Assembly (NCBI RefSeq): GCF_015624425.1
Contig: NZ_CP049919.1
Span: 2,976,001 to 3,040,000 of the forward strand
DNA length: 64,000 nt
Direction: 5' to 3'
Source of the DNA: Roseateles sp. DAIF2
GTDB lineage: Bacteria; Pseudomonadota; Gammaproteobacteria; Burkholderiales; Burkholderiaceae_C
Below, one piece after another: positions 49,938 to 59,288 of this stretch (positions are counted from its first letter, which is position 1; each line of letters starts with the position of its first letter). Made by a program: the position numbers and the translations under genes. Under the pieces are notes generated by a model. The model searched no databases. It was not told the origin of the DNA and was given only the letters and a program-made list of their open reading frames with translations.

Positions 49938-51701
49938 TCAGCGCCTGGTGGCCAGGCGCCGCACCACATCGGTCAGCAGGTCGATCTCCTCGCAGGTGTT
50001 GTAGAAGGCCAGCGAGGGCCGTACCGTCGCCTCCAGGCCGAAGCGGCGCAGGATGGGTTGGGCGCAATGGTGGCCGGAGCGCACCGCGATGCCTTCCTCG
50101 TTCAGCGCGCGGCCGACCTGCTCGGTGCTGTAGCCGTTCAGCACGAAGGACAGGACGCTGGTCTTGGCCGCCGCGGTGCCGATCAGGCGCAGACCCGGGA
50201 TGGGGCGCAGCCGCTCGGTCGCGTAGTCCAAGAGGTCATGCTCGTACTGCGCGACGCGTGGCAGGCCCAGGCCCTGCAGGTATTCCAGCGCCGCGCCCAG
50301 GCCCACCGCATCGGCGATATTGCCGGTGCCGGCCTCGAAGCGCGCCGGCGGTGGCTGGTAGATCGTGCGCTCGAAGCTGACGTCCGCGATCATGTTGCCG
50401 CCACCCTGCCAGGGCGGGGTCTGCTCCAGCACCTCGCGCCGGCCGTAGACCACGCCGATGCCGGTCGGCGCGAACACCTTGTGGCCGGAGAACACGAAGA
50501 AGTCCGCGCCCAGGGTCTGCAGATGGACCGGCAGATGCGAGACCGATTGCGCGCCGTCCACCAGGGTGGTCACGCCCGCGGCCTTGGCCAGCGCGACGAT
50601 TTCCTGCACCGGCGTGATCGTGCCCAGCGCGTTCGACACCTGCGTCACCGCGACCAGCTTGGTGCGCGGGTTCAGCAGCTTGCGATACTCGTCGAGCCTG
50701 AGCTGCCCGCTGTCGTCGACCAGGATCACGCGCAGCTTCGCGCCCTTGTCGGCCGCCAGCTGCTGCCAGGGCACGATATTGGCGTGATGCTCCAGCTGCG
50801 AGACGATGATCTCGTCGCCGGCGCCGATGTGCTTCGCCCCCCAGCTCTTGGCCACCAGGTTGATGCCCTCGGTGGCACCGCGCACGAAGATGATCTCCTC
50901 GGTGCTGGCCGCGCCGAGAAAGCGCGCGACGATCTGGCGCGCACCCTCGTAGGCATCGGTGGCGCGGGCCGCCAGCTCATGCGCGGCGCGGTGGATGTTG
51001 GAGTTCTCGTGCGCGTAGAAGTAGGCGAGGCGCTCGATCACCTGGCGCGGCTTGTGGGTCGTCGCCGCGTTGTCCAGCCAGACCAGGGGCTTGCCGTTGA
51101 CCCGCTCGGCCAGGATCGGGAAGTCGCGCCGCACCGCCGCCACATCGAAGCCGCCGGGCACGCTGCGCGGCTGCAGCTGCGGGCTGCCGGCGCGCTCTTC
51201 ATGCGCCTCGACCTGGGCCGGCTGCACGAAGTAGTAGTCCGCGCCCGGCTGCGGCTGCGATGGGGGCTTGGGCTCGGCCAGCAGCGCGAGCAGAGCATCC
51301 TGCCCCGGCAGGCCGAAGGCCTGGGGCGAGAGCCAGTCGGCGACCGGCGGCGGCGCCGTGCCCGAAGCCAAGGCGGGCGCGGCCTCGTCGACGAAGTAGT
51401 AGCCGCCACCACCGACGGAGGGCCGGCTCGGCGCCGTCGCCGGCAGGGGCAGGGCCGCCGCATAGGCCTGCGGCACGCCCTGGGCCTGGCCGCCCTGGCG
51501 CGGCGCCTGCGCGGCATGGACTTGCTGCGGCGGCGCGGCCTCCAGCCTCGGCGCTGGCGCTTCGGCCAGTGAGAGTTCCGAGCTCGATGAAGGCGGCTTG
51601 CCGGCCGCCTCCGCAAAGAACTCGCCGGCCAGCCGGTTCAGCGCCGCCAGATCCAGCGGGCCGGCGCTGAGCGCCTCACTTGTAGGTGTCTGGATAGTCA
51701 T
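49938..51701 (-). CDS. Cysteine desulfurase cargo of family 2A encapsulin, with disordered loading tail
   Basis: This 587-residue SufS-type desulfurase has a ~184-residue N-terminal extension absent from housekeeping SufS. The tail begins with a short helix-forming motif LAALNRLAGEFFAEA (18-32). It continues as Pro/Ala/Gln-rich disordered sequence with two YYFV motifs (101-104 and 156-159). The catalytic domain (185-587) has PLP lysine K408 (FSGHKVFAPTG) and catalytic C546 in RSGHHCAQP. It converts cysteine to alanine with persulfide sulfur. Its start lies inside the shell gene's 3' end (26-bp overlap). The tail is the known cargo-loading region of this encapsulin class. Confidence 0.95.
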   Translation of the reverse strand: MTIQTPTSEALSAGPLDLAALNRLAGEFFAEAAGKPPSSSSELSLAEAPAPRLEAAPPQQVHAAQAPRQGGQAQGVPQAYAAALPLPATAPSRPSVGGGGYYFVDEAAPALASGTAPPPVADWLSPQAFGLPGQDALLALLAEPKPPSQPQPGADYYFVQPAQVEAHEERAGSPQLQPRSVPGGFDVAAVRRDFPILAERVNGKPLVWLDNAATTHKPRQVIERLAYFYAHENSNIHRAAHELAARATDAYEGARQIVARFLGAASTEEIIFVRGATEGINLVAKSWGAKHIGAGDEIIVSQLEHHANIVPWQQLAADKGAKLRVILVDDSGQLRLDEYRKLLNPRTKLVAVTQVSNALGTITPVQEIVALAKAAGVTTLVDGAQSVSHLPVHLQTLGADFFVFSGHKVFAPTGIGVVYGRREVLEQTPPWQGGGNMIADVSFERTIYQPPPARFEAGTGNIADAVGLGAALEYLQGLGLPRVAQYEHDLLDYATERLRPIPGLRLIGTAAAKTSVLSFVLNGYSTEQVGRALNEEGIAVRSGHHCAQPILRRFGLEATVRPSLAFYNTCEEIDLLTDVVRRLATRR

Positions 51702-52605
51702 GGTACTTGCCGATCTCCACGTCCTCCAGCACCGCCAGCGCGTCGTCGCTCTGCACCGCCAGCGAGCAGTACAGCGAGATCAGGTAGCTGGCGATCGCGT
51801 TGCGGTTGATGCCCATGAAGCGCACCGACAGGCCCGGGCTCTGCTCGCCCGCGAGGCCGGGCTGATACAGGCCGACCACGCCCTGGCGCTTGTCGCCGAC
51901 ACGCAGCAGCAGGATCTTGCTCTTGCCGTCCGCCACCGGCACCTTGTCCGAGGGGATCAGCGGCAGGCCGCGCCAGGTCAGGAACTGCGAGCCGAACAGG
52001 CTGACGGTCGGCGGCGGCACGCCGCGGCGGGTGCATTCGCGGCCGAAGGCGGCGATCACCAGCGGGTGGGTCAGGAAGAAGGCGGGCTCCTTCCAGACCT
52101 TGCTCAGCAGTTCGTCCAGATCGTCCGGCGTCGGCGCGCCGGTCAGCGGGTAGACAATCTGCTCGGGCGCGACATTGGCCAGCAGGCCGTAGTCGGGGTT
52201 GTTGATCAGCTCGCTTTCCTGGCGCTCCTTGATGATCTCGATCGTCAGGCGCAGCTGCTCCTTGATCTGGTCATGCGGGCTGCTGTAGAGGTCGGAGACG
52301 CGGGTGTGCACGTCCAGCACGGTGCTGACCGCGTTGAGGAAATACTCGCGCGGCTGCTCCTCGTAGTCGACGAAGGTCTGCGGCAGCTCGCTCTCGTCGC
52401 GCGCGGCGCAGGCGACGCGGATGTCCTTCGCGTTCTTGACCTTGTTGAGGCGGTAGATGCCGGCCTCCACCGGCTGCCATTGCAGCAGATGCGTCAGCCA
52501 GCGCGGGCTGATGACGGACAACTGCGGAACGGTCTTGGTCGCGTTGGCTAGCTGGCGCGCGGCATTGTCGCTGAGCGCCTGCTGGGCCTCTTGGCTGTCG
52601 GCCAT
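51676..52605 (-). CDS. Family 2A encapsulin shell protein (SrpI-like)
   Basis: This is a 309-residue HK97-fold shell protein. The start MADSQEAQQALSDNAARQLAN follows a good AGGAG Shine-Dalgarno. ISPRWLTHLLQWQPVEAGIYRLNKV, DIRVACAARDESELPQTFVDYEEQPREYFLNAVSTVLD and SVRFMGINRNAIASYLISLYCSLA are hallmarks of the family related to SrpI of Synechococcus elongatus. These shells self-assemble into cytosolic nanocompartments that enclose cysteine desulfurase and, in studied bacteria, store sulfur. No cyclic-nucleotide-binding domain is inserted, so it is 2A, not 2B. It is third in the operon, before the cargo gene. Confidence 0.96.
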   Translation of the reverse strand: MADSQEAQQALSDNAARQLANATKTVPQLSVISPRWLTHLLQWQPVEAGIYRLNKVKNAKDIRVACAARDESELPQTFVDYEEQPREYFLNAVSTVLDVHTRVSDLYSSPHDQIKEQLRLTIEIIKERQESELINNPDYGLLANVAPEQIVYPLTGAPTPDDLDELLSKVWKEPAFFLTHPLVIAAFGRECTRRGVPPPTVSLFGSQFLTWRGLPLIPSDKVPVADGKSKILLLRVGDKRQGVVGLYQPGLAGEQSPGLSVRFMGINRNAIASYLISLYCSLAVQSDDALAVLEDVEIGKYHDYPDTYK

Positions 52606-52657
52606 GAATGAAAGCTCCTGGTGGTGGTGAAAGAAAGGACGGGAAAGGGAAGAGAAC

Positions 52658-53605
52658 TCAGAGCGGCTGGGTCGCCGGCGCGGCATTGGCCTGGCTGATC
52701 TGGCTGCCCGGCGCGACGCTGCGGGTCAGCCAGACATTGCCGCCGATGGTCGAACCGCGGCCCAGGGTGATGCGGCCGAGGATGGTGGCGCCGGCATAGA
52801 TCACGACCTCGTCCTCGACCACCGGATGGCGCGGCGCGCCTTTGCGGATCTGGCCCTGGTCGTCGGTCGGGAAGCTGCGCGCGCCCAGGGTCACGGCCTG
52901 GTAGATGCGCACCCGCTCGCCGATCACCGCGGTCTCGCCGATCACGACGCCGGTGCCATGGTCGATGAACAGGCCCGCGCCGATCTGCGCGCCGGGGTGG
53001 ATGTCGATGCCGGTCTTGGCATGGGCCAGCTCGGCGACGATGCGCGCCAAGAGCGGCACGCCCAGCAGATAGAGCTGGTGCGCCAGGCGGTGGTGGATCA
53101 TCGCCTCGATGCCGGGATAGCAGAGCAGCACCTCGTCGACGCTGCGTGCCGCCGGGTCGCCCTCGAAGGCGGCCAGCACATCGCTGTCCAGCAGGCGGCG
53201 GATCTGCGGCAGGGCCAGCGCGAACTCGGCCACCAGGCCTTGAGCGCGCGCGGCCAGCTGAGCCTCGGCCTGCTGGCCGCGCGCCGCATAGCGCAGCTCC
53301 AGCAGCACCTGCTGGCGCAGCGCCTGCAGCTGGGTGTCGAGCTGGTGGCCGATGTAGAAGTCCTCAGCCTCGGGCCGCAGGTCCGGTGGCCCCAGGCGCA
53401 GCGGGAACAGCGCGCCGCGCAGGCCGCCGACGATGCCCTGCAGCAGCTCGGCCGAGGGCAGCTCGCGGCCGCGCGGCTCGTGCAGGCGGTGGCGCTCGCG
53501 CCATTCGCGCCGCGCCTGGCGCAGGCCGGCCACGACCTGCTCCAGCGGCAGGTCTTCGGCAGTCGGGGCGGAAGTCGGGGCAGGAATCGGGGGAAGGCCG
53601 CTCAT
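52658..53605 (-). CDS. Serine O-acetyltransferase (EpsC/CysE-type)
   Basis: This is a 315-residue protein. The helical N-terminal domain (about 1-175) is followed by a left-handed beta-helix of hexapeptide repeats (about 185-300). Active-site histidines are in GIDIHPGAQIGAGLFIDHGTGVVIGET, and AVTLGARSF and GNVWLTRSV are family blocks. It makes O-acetylserine, the carbon skeleton for cysteine. Its place between rhodanese and encapsulin shell genes matches family 2A operons, where it should replace cysteine consumed by the desulfurase or help to reassimilate stored sulfur (inference). Confidence 0.95.
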   Translation of the reverse strand: MSGLPPIPAPTSAPTAEDLPLEQVVAGLRQARREWRERHRLHEPRGRELPSAELLQGIVGGLRGALFPLRLGPPDLRPEAEDFYIGHQLDTQLQALRQQVLLELRYAARGQQAEAQLAARAQGLVAEFALALPQIRRLLDSDVLAAFEGDPAARSVDEVLLCYPGIEAMIHHRLAHQLYLLGVPLLARIVAELAHAKTGIDIHPGAQIGAGLFIDHGTGVVIGETAVIGERVRIYQAVTLGARSFPTDDQGQIRKGAPRHPVVEDEVVIYAGATILGRITLGRGSTIGGNVWLTRSVAPGSQISQANAAPATQPL

Positions 53606-53610
53606 GGTTT

Positions 53611-54132
53611 TCAGTCCTGCTGCCAGGGCAGATGGTGAAAACGCCAGCCATTGCCATGGCCGCGCTGGCCCTGCGCATCGAGATCGCCCTCGAAGCCCTC
53701 GAGCACGTTATAGACCTTGGTGAAACCGGCCTTGGCGGCCGCTTCGGCGGCCAGTGCCGAGCGCCTGCCGCTGCGGCACAGCAGCAGCACCGGGCGGTCC
53801 TTGCGGCCCCCCAGCTTGGCTTCCAGCTCGCGCACGAAGCGCGGGTTGCGGGTCAGGCCGGTGCCGCTGGCCCAGGGCACCTGCAGGCTGTCCGGCACAT
53901 GGCCGACGAAGCGGTATTCCTCGGGCGAGCGCACATCGACCAGGGTCAGGGCGCCGGCCGACACCAGCTGCCAGGCCAGCGGCGGCGGCAGGCCGCCGGC
54001 ATAGGCCAGGCCCGCGTCGCGGGCGGCTTGGCGGGCCTCGTCCAGCGCCTGCTGCAGCGGCGCGGGCAAGACCTGGCCCTCGGTTGTTGGGTTGGATTCT
54101 TCGGTAGGCAATACAGGGGCGTTGTGGCTCAT
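53611..54132 (-). CDS. Rhodanese-domain sulfurtransferase
   Basis: This is a 173-residue single rhodanese domain (about 45-165). The active loop CRSGRRS (C119-S125) carries the persulfide cysteine; LTLVDVRSPEEYRFVGHVP is the CH2A-like N-terminal motif, and NVLEGFEGDLDAQGQRG the C-terminal one. The 40-residue N-terminus is probably flexible. As first gene of the encapsulin operon (5 bp before the acetyltransferase) it may take sulfur from or pass it to the compartment. An in-frame upstream extension of 80 codons has no support. Confidence 0.93.
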   Translation of the reverse strand: MSHNAPVLPTEESNPTTEGQVLPAPLQQALDEARQAARDAGLAYAGGLPPPLAWQLVSAGALTLVDVRSPEEYRFVGHVPDSLQVPWASGTGLTRNPRFVRELEAKLGGRKDRPVLLLCRSGRRSALAAEAAAKAGFTKVYNVLEGFEGDLDAQGQRGHGNGWRFHHLPWQQD

Positions 54133-54218
54133 CGGCGAGGCGATCCTGGTCCGGGGTGAATGGGGTGGACCCAGCTTAAGAAGCCCGGCGCATGCAAGGA
54201 ACTGCGGCTTTGGAGCTT

Positions 54219-54256
54219 GCTTATGCGCAATTCGGGTATCGCGCGGCCGCATAAGC
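54219..54256. promoter_or_regulatory. Inverted repeat upstream of the encapsulin operon (candidate operator)
   Basis: GCTTATGCG (54219-54227) and CGCATAAGC (54248-54256) are perfect 9-bp inverted arms 20 bp apart. They sit 87-124 bp before the rhodanese start and 25 bp from the CIRCE element on the other side. No regulator gene is adjacent. It could be a dimer-of-dimers site for a sulfur-responsive regulator. Confidence 0.5.
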
Positions 54257-54273
54257 ACATGCGCAGGCCTTCC

Positions 54274-54302
54274 TTGGGTGTCAGCACTGTGCTGCCTAGA
54301 GT
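54274..54302 (+). promoter_or_regulatory. Sigma-70 promoter of groESL
   Basis: TTGGGT (54274-54279), 17 bp, TAGAGT (54297-54302) makes a reasonable sigma-70 promoter 64 bp before groES. The CIRCE operator overlaps its spacer and -10, as expected for HrcA repression. Confidence 0.6.
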
Positions 54303-54307
54303 GCCAA
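54281..54307 (+). promoter_or_regulatory. CIRCE element (HrcA operator)
   Basis: TCAGCACTG, 9 bp, GAGTGCCAA matches the CIRCE consensus TTAGCACTC-N9-GAGTGCTAA with the exact 9-9-9 geometry and 15 of 18 arm positions. HrcA represses chaperonin genes through this site and is released by heat or unfolded protein. Confidence 0.9.
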
Positions 54308-54365
54308 CAAGACCCGCCGCGGCGGCGGGCCGAACCAAGCTCAGCCCCTACACAGGAGAAGCGCC

Positions 54366-56340
<1,975 letters not shown>

Positions 56341-56643
56341 AGCGCTACGCTAAGCGGCTCGGGGCCGACCCGGCCCCACCAGCCGCCGGGCTCCGATGCG
56401 AGGGTCTTGCCGGCCTGGCGGCCGGCAAGACTGCCCTGCGGTACTCGCGCCGCGGGGCGGGCGCTCAACTCCCTACGCTCGCCTGCGGCTCGCTGCGGGC
56501 AGACAGTAGCGCCCAGTCAGTCCATGAAGCGCGCTGACGCGCGCGCCCCGCGCCGCTGCGTTCCTCGGCCTCGCAAAGTCGCCCGGCAACTGGCGGGGCC
56601 GGGTCTGCCGGCAGCACCGCGGTCTGCCAAGAAGATGGCAGGC
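56341..56643 (+). other. 303-bp intergenic space after groEL
   Basis: The gap lies between convergent groEL and the small membrane protein gene. It contains a very strong hairpin (56404-56431) and further short GC-rich palindromes, but no frame with coding character or start signal on either strand. Confidence 0.6.
56404..56431 (+). terminator. Perfect 12-bp hairpin after groEL
   Basis: GTCTTGCCGGCC (56404-56415), loop TGGC, GGCCGGCAAGAC (56420-56431). It has no T tract on either side but lies 63 bp after the groEL stop; it may be a transcript-end stabiliser or a bidirectional terminator. Confidence 0.55.
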
Positions 56644-57216
56644 CTAGGCCGCGGCCGTCTTCCGGCCAACCGGCCGGAAGCGCCAGCGTGCCAGCCACAG
56701 CAGGGCCACGACGGCCGCCAGGCCGCTGAGCCCACAGATCCAGGGAGCCGGCGCGAGCCAGCCTGTTTCGCCGGGATAGATGCGCCACAGCGCGCCCAGT
56801 GCCACCGCATGGGCGGCGGCCACCAAGAGCGCGGCGCTGTAGTCATGCAGGCGTCGCGCGTCGTTGGTGCCGGCCGCCCAGGCCGGGTCGGCGTTGTAGC
56901 CGGGCAGCTCCTGCGGCTCGTTGCCCAGCCGCTCCAGCTCGGCCAGGAAGCGGCGTAGATGGGTCAGCGAGCGCTCGGTCTTGTAGTTCAGCATCACCAG
57001 GCACAGCGAGGCGACCGGGAAACCCAGCGCCAGCCATTCGACCGGCACGCGCGGGCCGCCGGCGTCGGGCCGCAGCGCGACCAGTGCGGCCAGCAGGCCC
57101 AGCACCAGGGTGGTGTAGAGCGCCAGCAGCTGCTGGCGCAGGCCGATGCGCACGTTCAGTTCGTTGGCGACCGCGATATAGCGGTAGTTGGCGTCGACGG
57201 GTTTGATACTGCTCAT
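56644..57216 (-). CDS. Small four-helix membrane protein of unknown function
   Basis: This is a 190-residue protein. Four hydrophobic segments are visible at about 30-50, 60-78, 125-145 and 155-175, with a soluble loop between the second and third (SLTHLRRFLAELERLGNEPQ). The short N-terminus KPVDANYRYIAVANELNVRIGLRQQ is helical and cytoplasmic. I recognise no named family. It is divergent from the tauA-like gene and convergent with groEL, and seems to stand alone. Confidence 0.7.
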   Translation of the reverse strand: MSSIKPVDANYRYIAVANELNVRIGLRQQLLALYTTLVLGLLAALVALRPDAGGPRVPVEWLALGFPVASLCLVMLNYKTERSLTHLRRFLAELERLGNEPQELPGYNADPAWAAGTNDARRLHDYSAALLVAAAHAVALGALWRIYPGETGWLAPAPWICGLSGLAAVVALLWLARWRFRPVGRKTAAA

Positions 57217-57370
57217 GTGGGATTCGGGCGGCTGGGATCAGGCCGCATGTTGCCAGCGTTTGATGAACCGACATGTGCTGGCGCAGCAAGCCCTTCGACC
57301 GGCTTGTTCCTCAGGCAGCGCAGAAGCAATGACGATTTGATTCGTTCACCGGCCAGCCTCGCGCTGCGAG

Positions 57371-57402
57371 CATCGGGGATCCCCAATCCGGAGTCCCCGA
57401 TG
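57371..57402 (+). promoter_or_regulatory. Hairpin burying the tauA start codon
   Basis: CATCGGGGA (57371-57379) pairs perfectly with TCCCCGATG (57394-57402), which includes the ATG. The 14-nt loop holds the GGAG Shine-Dalgarno. GGGGATCCCC (57375-57384) is an alternative palindrome that would free the start. It may control translation. Confidence 0.55.
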
Positions 57403-58437
57403 AGCGTAGAAAAACTATTGCGCCAGCTGTCGCTGGCCGTGCTGGCCCTGGCCAGCCTCTTGCTGCTGCCGCGCCCCGTCCAGGCGCAAGACCTGCCCCC
57501 CGAGGTGCGCTTCGCCTATGCCGGCGGGCCGCGCGTCTGGATCCTGGGCAAGATCGACCAGTCCTTCGACAAGGCCTTCGGCACCAAGGTGCGCTGGATT
57601 CCGTTCGCCTCCGGCGCCGATGTGCTGAGCCTGTTCGCGGCCAACGAGATCGACATCGCCCGCTTCGGCTCCAGCCCGGCCGCGGCCGGCATCGCGCGCA
57701 AGCTGCCGATCGAGATCATCGGCGTGCCCGAGGTGATCGCCACCAGCGAGCGCCTGATCGGCCGCAGCGCCAAGGGCATCGCGGGCCTGAGGGACATCGA
57801 GGGCAAGACGGTCGCCTACCCGCCGAACTCGACCGCGCATTACGCGCTGGAGGCCGCGATCAAGGTGCACAAGCTCGACAAGAGCAAGATCCGCCTGGTG
57901 CCGCTGAAGCCGGCCGAGATCGTCGCGGCCTGGAAGCGCGGCGACATCGACGCCGCCTATGTCTGGGGCCCGTTCACCCAGCAGCTGGAGGCCGACGGCG
58001 GCAAGGAGGTCTTTGCGACCAAGGCGCTGCAGAAGGACGGCTATCTGGTCTACAACAACTTCGTCGTGCGCAAGGCCTTCGCCGAGAAGCATCCGCAGCT
58101 GGTCAGCAAGTTCCTGGCGGTCTACCAGCAGAAGCTGGAGCAGTACCAGCGCGACCCCGAGGGCTCGACCCGCGCGATTGCCGAGCATCTGAGCATCCCG
58201 GTCGAGACCGCGCGCCTGGTGCTGACCGGCCTGGAATACGCCTCGCTGAAGGACCAACTGGCGCCGGCCTATCTGGGCCAGGGCGCCAGCGCGGCAAATG
58301 CCGGCATCGCCCGCGCGGCCAAGGACACGGCACTGTTCCTGGCCGAGATCGGCGAGATCCGCCGCGCCGACGTGCCCGAAAGCTACGCCCCCGCGATCAA
58401 CAGCAGCTATGTCGTCCGCGCGCTCGCTGGCCAGTGA
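57400..58437 (+). CDS. tauA: Taurine/sulfonate ABC transporter substrate-binding protein
   Basis: This is a 345-residue periplasmic binding protein with a signal peptide to about residue 29 (LLLPRPVQAQ). The SBP fold has VRFAYAGGPRVWILGK, FASGADVLSLFAANEIDIARFGSSPAAAGIARKLPIEIIGV and GLRDIEGKTVAYPPNSTAHYALEAAIKVH, the TauA-type pattern. GDIDAAYVWGPFTQQ is a ligand-loop block. It delivers taurine or a related sulfonate to the permease. The start lies in a hairpin. It overlaps the permease gene by 29 bp. Confidence 0.92.
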   Translation: MSVEKLLRQLSLAVLALASLLLLPRPVQAQDLPPEVRFAYAGGPRVWILGKIDQSFDKAFGTKVRWIPFASGADVLSLFAANEIDIARFGSSPAAAGIARKLPIEIIGVPEVIATSERLIGRSAKGIAGLRDIEGKTVAYPPNSTAHYALEAAIKVHKLDKSKIRLVPLKPAEIVAAWKRGDIDAAYVWGPFTQQLEADGGKEVFATKALQKDGYLVYNNFVVRKAFAEKHPQLVSKFLAVYQQKLEQYQRDPEGSTRAIAEHLSIPVETARLVLTGLEYASLKDQLAPAYLGQGASAANAGIARAAKDTALFLAEIGEIRRADVPESYAPAINSSYVVRALAGQ

Positions 58438-59281
58438 GGCCGTGGCGCCGGCCGCGGCGCCTTCTTCTTCATCATCACCTTCACCGCGATTGACGAGCCT
58501 GCTGCTGGGCACGCCGGTGCGGCGCCAGCGCGCCCTGAGCGTCGGCGCGGTGCTGGCCGTGCTGCTGCTGTGGCAGGCCAGTGGCAGCCTGGGCTGGGTC
58601 GACGCGCTGCTGCTGCCGCCGCCGGCCGAGGTGCTGCGCACCGTGGCCGAGCTGCTGCAGGACGGCTACCGCCAGGTGCCGCTGTGGCAGCATGTGGCGA
58701 CCAGCATCGGCCGGGCGCTGCTGGCCTTCGTCGCGGCGGTGCTGGTCGGCGTGCCGTTGGGGCTGGCGATGGGCCTGTCGCCGACCCTGTCGGCGCTGCT
58801 GAATCCCTTCGTGCAGTTCCTGCGCCCGCTGCCCAAGATCGCGCTGATCCCGCTGGTGGTGGTCTGGCTGGGCATCGGCGAAGGCTCCAAGTTCTTCCTG
58901 ATCTTCATCTCGACCGGGCTCAGCGTCGTGGTCAGCGCAGCGGCGGCCGCCGCCGCGGTGCCGCTGGCGCGGCTGCGCGCGGCCCAGGTGCTGGGCGCGA
59001 GCCGGCGCCAGCTGTTCTCCCACGTGGTGCTGCCGCACAGCCTGCCCGAACTGTTCACCGGCGTGCGCCTGTCGGTGGGCATCGGCTGGACCTCGCTGAT
59101 CGCGGCCGAAATGGTGGCCGCAACCTCGGGCCTGGGCTGGATGGTGCTGAATGCCAGCTCCTATCTGCGCACCGACATCGTGATGCTGGGCATCCTGCTG
59201 CTGGGCCTGAGCGGCTGGGCCTTCGACTGGCTGCTGCTGCGCCTGCAGCGGCGTTTCGTGCCCTGGGCGGGCAAGGAGTGA
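58409..59281 (+). CDS. tauC: Taurine/sulfonate ABC transporter permease
   Basis: This is a 290-residue inner-membrane permease with six helices from about residue 42. The EAA-type coupling loop reads RLRAAQVLGASRRQLFSHVVLPHSLPELFTGVRLSVGIGWTSLIAAEMVAATSGLGWMV. VQFLRPLPKIALIPLVVVWLGIGE is the typical TauC/SsuC block. The N-terminal ~35 residues are Ser/Ala/Pro-rich. The start overlaps tauA; a GTG at 58442 is an alternative. Confidence 0.92.
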   Translation: MSSARSLASEAVAPAAAPSSSSSPSPRLTSLLLGTPVRRQRALSVGAVLAVLLLWQASGSLGWVDALLLPPPAEVLRTVAELLQDGYRQVPLWQHVATSIGRALLAFVAAVLVGVPLGLAMGLSPTLSALLNPFVQFLRPLPKIALIPLVVVWLGIGEGSKFFLIFISTGLSVVVSAAAAAAAVPLARLRAAQVLGASRRQLFSHVVLPHSLPELFTGVRLSVGIGWTSLIAAEMVAATSGLGWMVLNASSYLRTDIVMLGILLLGLSGWAFDWLLLRLQRRFVPWAGKE

Positions 59282-59288
59282 GGCCGCG

